Shown: one piece after another, positions 6,875 through 10,706 of the stretch | How the letters are laid out: every line of letters starts with the position of its first letter | Position numbering within the stretch: the first letter of the stretch is position 1 | Source: Chloroflexota bacterium | Lineage (GTDB): Bacteria; Chloroflexota; UBA4733 | Length of the DNA stretch: 10,706 nucleotides | Reading direction: 5' to 3' | Assembly: GCA_025449435.1 (NCBI GenBank) | Contig: JANWJO010000151.1 | Location: 1-10,706, forward strand | Notes under the pieces: model-generated | Seen by the model: the letters and a program-made list of their open reading frames with translations, nothing else | What the model was told of the DNA's origin: nothing | Database searches by the model: none | Translations under genes and position numbers: made by a program

Positions 6875-7696
6875 TTAGGCCTCCTGATCCAGCATTGGCA
6901 TGGTCTCCAGCACGTCGGTGGCACGGCGCGGCGCTGGCAGGGCCACGTCACGCACTACCTTGCCATCACGGAACGTGACGTTGCGCGAACAGTAGGAGGC
7001 GATATCTGGTTCATGGGTGACCAGCAAGATGGTGATGCCGCTCAAGTTGAGCTCCTGGAGGATCGCCATCACCTCCACCGAGGTGCGGCTATCGAGGTTA
7101 CCGGTTGGCTCGTCTGCCAGGATGATAGCAGGGTCGTTGACCAGGCTGCGAGCGATGGCGACACGCTGTTGCTGGCCACCGGAGAGCTCGCTGGGCTTAT
7201 GGCTGGCCCGATCGGCCAGCCCCACCGCCCCGAGCGCTACCAGGCCGCGGTCGTGGCGCTGGCTAGCGCCCAACCCGGCGTACATCATCGGCAAGATCAC
7301 ATTGCCCAGGGCGGAAACGCGCGGCAGCAAGTTGAAGCCCTGAAAGATAAAGCCGATCTTGCGATTGCGGATGGCGGCGAGCTCATCGCGCGTCAACTCG
7401 CCGACCTCAGTGCCATCCAGCCAGTAGTTGCCGGTGGTGGGCCGGTCCAGGCAGCCGACCAAGTTCATAAAGGTGGATTTCCCGGAGCCCGATGGCCCCA
7501 TGACCGCCACGAACTCGCCGCGTTGCACTTCCAGGTCCACGCCGCGCAGGGCGTGTACGACGTTGGTGCCCATCCGGTAATCCTTGGTGATCCCAACCAC
7601 TCGGATGACCGGGGCGGGTGGGGAGGGCGCGGCGGCCCTTTCGTCGGTGAAAGGGCCGTGATGCGCGACACCGTTGGCCGAGAAGCTAACCACCAC
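6875..7696 (-). CDS. ABC transporter ATPase, MacB/LolD type
   Basis: A 273-aa cytoplasmic ATP-binding subunit. All ATPase motifs are present: Walker [10 protein letters not shown] at 67-75, Q-loop Q119 in [10 protein letters not shown], signature LSGGQQQR at 171-178, Walker B IILADEP with catalytic E196, GNLD at 199-202, and switch His H228 in VTHE. The signature and the EPTGNLD segment place it in the MacB/LolD/FtsE branch that pairs with FtsX-like permeases. A 27-residue Ala/Pro-rich N-terminus precedes the domain and a 20-residue tail follows it. Start GTG 7696 has GGAGG 8 bases upstream, and the gene overlaps the adaptor gene by 11 bases. The permease start is 3 bases past its stop. Together these indicate a tightly coupled operon. 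Confidence 0.95.
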   Translation of the reverse strand: MVVSFSANGVAHHGPFTDERAAAPSPPAPVIRVVGITKDYRMGTNVVHALRGVDLEVQRGEFVAVMGPSGSGKSTFMNLVGCLDRPTTGNYWLDGTEVGELTRDELAAIRNRKIGFIFQGFNLLPRVSALGNVILPMMYAGLGASQRHDRGLVALGAVGLADRASHKPSELSGGQQQRVAIARSLVNDPAIILADEPTGNLDSRTSVEVMAILQELNLSGITILLVTHEPDIASYCSRNVTFRDGKVVRDVALPAPRRATDVLETMPMLDQEA

Positions 7697-10235
7697 GAGG
7701 TCCCCCTCCGAATAAGGCGCCGCCGCCGCCGCCGCCGGCGGTAGTTCGGGTCGTGCTACTGGCGGCGGACCCGGCGCCCGAGCCGATCACGACATCCTGG
7801 CCGGCAGTGAGGCCCGACAGTACCTCCACGTTCGCACCGTCGTTGAGGCCAAGTTCCACGAACACTAGCTTGGGTGCGCCATTCTCCATCACGTAGATGG
7901 GCGAGCGCTGTGCCCCAGCCGGACGCTGACCGGAGCCAGCCCCCTGGCCTTGCGTGCCGTTGCTCGCGCCTGGGCGCGTGAACCCCGCTGGCCGCTGACC
8001 AGTGCCATTGCCATTGCCCTGGCCGCCGCGTGCCGACTGGGTCGAGGCACTCGCCGTCTCTGTAGATGTGGACGTTTGCTGGCTAGCACCTTGCGCTGCA
8101 GCACCGTCGGTGGCGGCCGCCGCGGCCTGGCTGCTGGTTTGCAAGCCGGAAGCTGTACGCGTGGTGCGAGCCGCGCTCGCCTGCGCGGCGGCATAGGACA
8201 CCGCTGCTGCAGGCACGCGCACCACGTTGGACCGGCTGTCGGTCACGATGGTGACATTGGCGGTCATGCCCGGCAGCAGCTTGGTGGTGGTGGAGTCGAT
8301 GGTGCTGGTGACATTGTAGTTGACCACGTTGGAGGTGGTCTGGCCAAGGGGTTGGATCACGGCCACTTTGCCGGTGAACGTGTGGTTGGGGAAGGCGTCG
8401 ATGGTGAAGTCGACGTGGTCGCCCAAGGCTACTTTGGCCATGTCGGCTTCGTTGACCGCCGACACCACTTGCAAGGCATTGAGGTTGTTCAACAGGATGA
8501 ACGCGGTGGTCGTGGTGGTGGTGCTGGCCGTAACGCCGGCGATGGGGCCGCTGCTGAGCAATTGCCCGACGCTGCCGTTGACTGCGGCCACCGTGCCGTC
8601 GACCGGCGCCACAAGGGTCGCGCCATCCAGATTATCTTGCGCGGTCTTTACGGCCACTTGCGCATTCTGCACAGCGGCTTGCGCTGAATCAATGTCGGCC
8701 TGAGTGGCGGGCGACTTCGCTGTCTCCAGGTTAGCTTGTGCGGTGGCGAGCGCAGTGGTGTCTTGATCGACCGTGGCTTGCGCCGCTTGGCTGTTAGAGG
8801 CGTTCTTGATGTTGGTCGCGTCGATGGCGGCCTGGTCGGCCTTCACCGCTGCCGCCGCATTGGTCACGGTCGTTTGCGCCGCTTGAATCAAGCCCTGGTC
8901 CTTTACCTGATCGCTGGCCAGGGTGTTTTGTGCGCTTTTCAAGCTAGCGTTGGCTTGGTCGAGGGAGGTTTGCGAGGACACCACGTTGCCCTGGAATTTG
9001 GCGGCGTCGTTGACGAGCGCCGCTTGGGCAGTCTTCAACGCTTGCGTCGACTGATCGACCGAGGTTTGGGCGGCAAGCAGACTGGCTTGCTGCTTGGCGG
9101 CGTCAGAGGCTGCGCTGTCTTGCGCCGTCTTCACCGCGGCTTGCGCGGCGGCGATGGTTTGCTGGTTTTGCACGGCCGTTTGGGCGAACTGCGCATTGAG
9201 GGTATCGATGGCCGTTTGCTGCGAGTTCACCTGGGCATTGGCCGCATCGCATGATGTCTGGCTATTGGTGTGGTTGTTGAGGTTGCAGGCAGCGTCGCGC
9301 GAGATCTGCGAGCCGTACAGATTGTTCTTAGCCTGCGCCATTTGCTGCTGCTGCACCGGTGCCTGGGCGGCGATCAGCGCCTGCGCCTGTTGCAAGGCAC
9401 TTTGCGCATTCGCCACGGCGGTAGCGTCACTTTGCCTTGCTAGCACGCTTTGTGCCTGCACGCTGGCCAGGTTCTTGTTGGTATTGGCGAGGTTCTGCTG
9501 GGCGTTGGCCACAGCGAGCTGGTCGGTTTGCGTTGAGGCGTTGATCTGGGCTTGCACGTTCGCGGCGGCCTTCTGGGCGTCACCTAGTGACGTCTGGGCA
9601 GTGGCGACGCTGGTGGCGTCGGTCGCCTCAGACTTAGCGATTTGGGCCTGGACATTGGTCAGGTTGGCTTGCGCGTCTTGGACTGCCTGCTGCGCCGAAG
9701 CCAGCGTGAGCTGGGCGGTTTGCAAGGCGTTGGCATTTTGCTGGGTAACGATGTCGATGTTCTTCTTGGCTGTGGCGAGCGACGCCGTGGCGGAGTCTAC
9801 CGCTGCCTGGCTCACCGCGATCTGCTGCGGTGTCGAGCCGGCTTGCACTTTCTCCAGGGCAGCCTGCTGCTGCACCAGCGCGGCTTGCGCTTGCGCGAGT
9901 GCATCTTGGAGGGTAGTGGGGTCGAGCTTGGCCAGTACCTCTCCCTTGGTCACCTTATCGCCTGGTTGGACGGCGATGGAAACCAGCTTGCCACCGCTTT
10001 GGAAGGTGAGTGGCAGGGAGTTCACGGTGCTGATCGGGCCGGTGGCGCTCACGGTCAGCGCGACATCGCCCTTGGTCACCGCTGATGTACGGTAGGTGGG
10101 TGCGGCAGTGGCCGCGAAGCGCGTGCGGTAGACGAGCACGCCAGCGGCGATCACGACCAGCGTCAGGCCGGCCAGGACAAGGTAGCGCATCGGCGCCGCG
10201 CTCGTCCGTCGGGGGATAGTGGATTGTCCAAGCAT
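7686..10235 (-). CDS. Giant membrane-fusion (HlyD/MacA/YknX-like) adaptor
   Basis: An 849-aa extracytoplasmic adaptor anchored by one N-terminal helix (about 18-36), first gene of the transporter operon. Domain order: first half of the lipoyl/barrel-sandwich domain (about 75-105, [15 protein letters not shown]); a huge Ala/Gln-rich helical hairpin (106-540); second lipoyl half (541-560, [13 protein letters not shown]); beta-barrel (about 575-675); a Ser/Thr/Ala/Gly/Gln-rich linker (684-778); a membrane-proximal domain (779-822); and a Gly-rich tail. MacA is about 370 aa, and nearly all of the excess lies in the hairpin and linker. The hairpin consists of 32-residue repeats, with the only two cysteines (C317, C329) at its centre. 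The ATG start is followed by the expected anchor helix; its ribosome site is weak. I see no lipoprotein Cys and no outer-membrane channel gene nearby. The family call is firm; what it bridges to is unknown. Confidence 0.93.
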   Translation of the reverse strand: MLGQSTIPRRTSAAPMRYLVLAGLTLVVIAAGVLVYRTRFAATAAPTYRTSAVTKGDVALTVSATGPISTVNSLPLTFQSGGKLVSIAVQPGDKVTKGEVLAKLDPTTLQDALAQAQAALVQQQAALEKVQAGSTPQQIAVSQAAVDSATASLATAKKNIDIVTQQNANALQTAQLTLASAQQAVQDAQANLTNVQAQIAKSEATDATSVATAQTSLGDAQKAAANVQAQINASTQTDQLAVANAQQNLANTNKNLASVQAQSVLARQSDATAVANAQSALQQAQALIAAQAPVQQQQMAQAKNNLYGSQISRDAACNLNNHTNSQTSCDAANAQVNSQQTAIDTLNAQFAQTAVQNQQTIAAAQAAVKTAQDSAASDAAKQQASLLAAQTSVDQSTQALKTAQAALVNDAAKFQGNVVSSQTSLDQANASLKSAQNTLASDQVKDQGLIQAAQTTVTNAAAAVKADQAAIDATNIKNASNSQAAQATVDQDTTALATAQANLETAKSPATQADIDSAQAAVQNAQVAVKTAQDNLDGATLVAPVDGTVAAVNGSVGQLLSSGPIAGVTASTTTTTTAFILLNNLNALQVVSAVNEADMAKVALGDHVDFTIDAFPNHTFTGKVAVIQPLGQTTSNVVNYNVTSTIDSTTTKLLPGMTANVTIVTDSRSNVVRVPAAAVSYAAAQASAARTTRTASGLQTSSQAAAAATDGAAAQGASQQTSTSTETASASTQSARGGQGNGNGTGQRPAGFTRPGASNGTQGQGAGSGQRPAGAQRSPIYVMENGAPKLVFVELGLNDGANVEVLSGLTAGQDVVIGSGAGSAASSTTRTTAGGGGGGALFGGGPRGG
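7902..8186 (-). other. Low-complexity linker segment of the adaptor
   Basis: Codons 684-778 encode a Ser/Thr/Ala/Gln stretch followed by a Gly/Asn/Gln/Pro-rich stretch with GQRPAG twice (residues 746-751 and 769-774). It is placed between the beta-barrel and membrane-proximal domains and is probably disordered. The frame is intact, so it is an insertion in the protein rather than a break in the gene. Confidence 0.6.
8616..9890 (-). repeat. Array of ~96-base (32-residue) coding repeats
   Basis: Within the adaptor hairpin, repeat units begin (residue numbers) at 116, 149, 181, 213, 245 and 277 in the first arm and at 389, 421, 453, 485 and 518 in the second, plus one out of phase at 364. Spacing is 32 except for one 33 at the base of each arm. 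Most units start with Ala-Gln, have Leu/Val at position 5, usually Leu/Val/Ile at 12, and Val-Gln-Ala-Gln or Ala-Gln at 15-18. The repeats are clear in protein but diverged in DNA. Confidence 0.75.
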
Positions 10236-10301
10236 ACTTCTGGCCTGTCACTACGCGTGGCACGTGGCGCACGCCCTACGGCAACTCCATGGTCGCCCGT
10301 G

Positions 10302-10317
10302 GGTCAATGGTGACCAT
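10302..10317. promoter_or_regulatory. Possible operator: inverted repeat upstream of adaptor
   Basis: GGTCA (10302-10306) and TGACC (10311-10315) form a perfect 5-bp inverted repeat with a 4-base spacer. A second pair, ATGGTC (10289-10294) and GACCAT (10312-10317), overlaps it. The site lies between the AT-rich promoter-like patch and the adaptor start, where a repressor site would be expected. The arms are short, so chance is possible. Confidence 0.3.
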
Positions 10318-10319
10318 CA

Positions 10320-10338
10320 CCTATAAATATAAAGTCAA
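10320..10338 (-). promoter_or_regulatory. AT-rich promoter-like patch for the transporter operon
   Basis: The minus strand reads TTGACT (10338-10333) followed at once by TTATATTTATAGG, a sharp AT island in GC-rich DNA about 90 bases before the adaptor start. TATATT or TTTATA could be a -10 box, and TTGACT looks like a -35 box, but they are too close to serve together. The element is promoter-like, but I cannot assign exact boxes. Confidence 0.35.
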
Positions 10339-10369
10339 GCCACGCTGAGAATTGGATGGGAATGGGTCG

Positions 10370-10424
10370 CAGCCCCATCCCCCCGCCCTTCCCCGTTCTC
10401 CCGGGGAAGGGAGCAGACACGACG
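10370..10424. repeat. C-rich hairpin repeat, copy 2 (perfect 10-bp stem)
   Basis: CCCTTCCCCG (10386-10395) and CGGGGAAGGG (10402-10411) are perfect reverse complements around a 6-base loop. The flanks (CCCCATCCCC before, AGCAGACACG after) match the element at 1681-1738. It sits just past the stop of the CurA-like gene and may help end that transcript, but there is no T-tract on either side. Confidence 0.6.
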
Positions 10425-10427
10425 CAG

Positions 10428-10706
10428 TTAGGCTACTTTCACCAGCAACTTGCCGAAGTTATCGCCGGTGAAGAGGCGAAGGAATGCGCTGGGAGCTGCT
10501 GCCAACCCTTCGACGATATCCTCTTTGTAGCGCAGCTTGCCCTCGCGTAGCCACTGGCCGCAATCAGCCAGGAAGGCCGGCTGCAGTGGCGCAAAGTCAC
10601 CGGCCATAAACCCCTGAATGCTCGCTCGCATGCCTAGCAGTGGACCCAGGTTGGGGCCCGGCGGCGGCTCCGTGGCGTTGTATTGGGAGATCATGCCGCA
10701 CAGGGC
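10428..10706 (-). CDS. CurA/YncB-like NADP-dependent oxidoreductase, C-terminal part
   Basis: The last 92 residues of a zinc-free medium-chain dehydrogenase/reductase that runs off the right edge. It begins in-frame at the edge with ALCGMISQYN, the end of the Rossmann domain in this family (compare VCGLVSSYNATELPPGP in E. coli CurA, from memory). NATEPPPGPN, SIQGFM, a W-containing GQWLREGKLRYKEDIVEGL and the closing NFGKLLVKV follow in the family's order. Relatives use NADPH to reduce the double bond of enones such as curcumin intermediates, 15-oxo-prostaglandins or 2-alkenals. The complete protein would be about 330-345 aa. The Met at 10692-10694 is internal, not the start. It is on the same strand as the transporter genes but separated by 192 bases holding a hairpin and a promoter-like patch, so it is probably a separate unit. 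Confidence 0.9.
   Translation of the reverse strand, partial: ALCGMISQYNATEPPPGPNLGPLLGMRASIQGFMAGDFAPLQPAFLADCGQWLREGKLRYKEDIVEGLAAAPSAFLRLFTGDNFGKLLVKVA

Noticed and set aside
7686..7740. GCC/GGC-rich run as a microsatellite or frameshift site
   Set aside because: It encodes the Gly-rich adaptor C-terminus in frame, and the stop and ATPase overlap are coherent.
8616..9890. Repeats as a CRISPR array
   Set aside because: The roughly 96-base period is in frame, diverged at DNA level and explained by protein repeats; there are no identical short repeats with unique spacers.
9094..10095. 333-codon plus-strand Cys/Ala/Trp-rich frame opposite the adaptor
   Set aside because: The Cys/Ala/Leu/Trp bias is the mirror of Ala/Gln codons in the coiled coil; no domain or ribosome site.

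Overview
The window is GC-rich and densely coding. It has short intergenic gaps, C-rich hairpin repeats between genes, GTG/TTG starts, a zinc-ribbon-type Ser/Thr kinase and an Eis-like acetyltransferase. This mix is most reminiscent of Chloroflexota (filamentous or Kouleothrix/Roseiflexus-like). That assignment is an inference from gene style only; no rRNA or marker gene is present.

Left part (1-2730). Bases 1-224 hold nothing I can support. A protein kinase gene (225-1097, minus) is divergent from a small two-helix membrane protein gene (1386-1616, plus), separated by a 288-base gap with one strong hairpin. The small gene ends in an intrinsic terminator, followed by a C-rich repeat. Next comes a plus-strand pair: a D-2-hydroxyacid dehydrogenase (1786-2730) and an Eis-like GNAT acetyltransferase (2727-3929), which look translationally coupled.

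Right part (3932-10235, minus strand). Read in the direction of transcription there are five genes: a very large membrane-fusion/adaptor protein (849 aa), a MacB/LolD-type ATPase, a MacB/FtsX-type permease, a four-helix DUF6069-like membrane protein, and a Gfo/Idh/MocA oxidoreductase. The first three overlap or nearly touch and have strong ribosome binding sites. They form a tripartite transporter with the YknXYZ/MacAB layout. The last two follow after gaps of 45 and 57 bases and may be co-transcribed. The oxidoreductase converges tail to tail with the acetyltransferase, with two bases between their stop codons.

Beyond 10235 lies a promoter-like AT-rich patch, a perfect 10-bp hairpin of the repeat family, and the C-terminal end of a CurA/YncB-like NADP-dependent MDR oxidoreductase that runs off the window.

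The most striking object is the adaptor. Its coiled-coil hairpin is about 435 residues long, several times the usual length. It is built from 32-residue repeats in both arms. The protein's only two cysteines lie at the exact midpoint, leaving arms of equal length (211 residues each).
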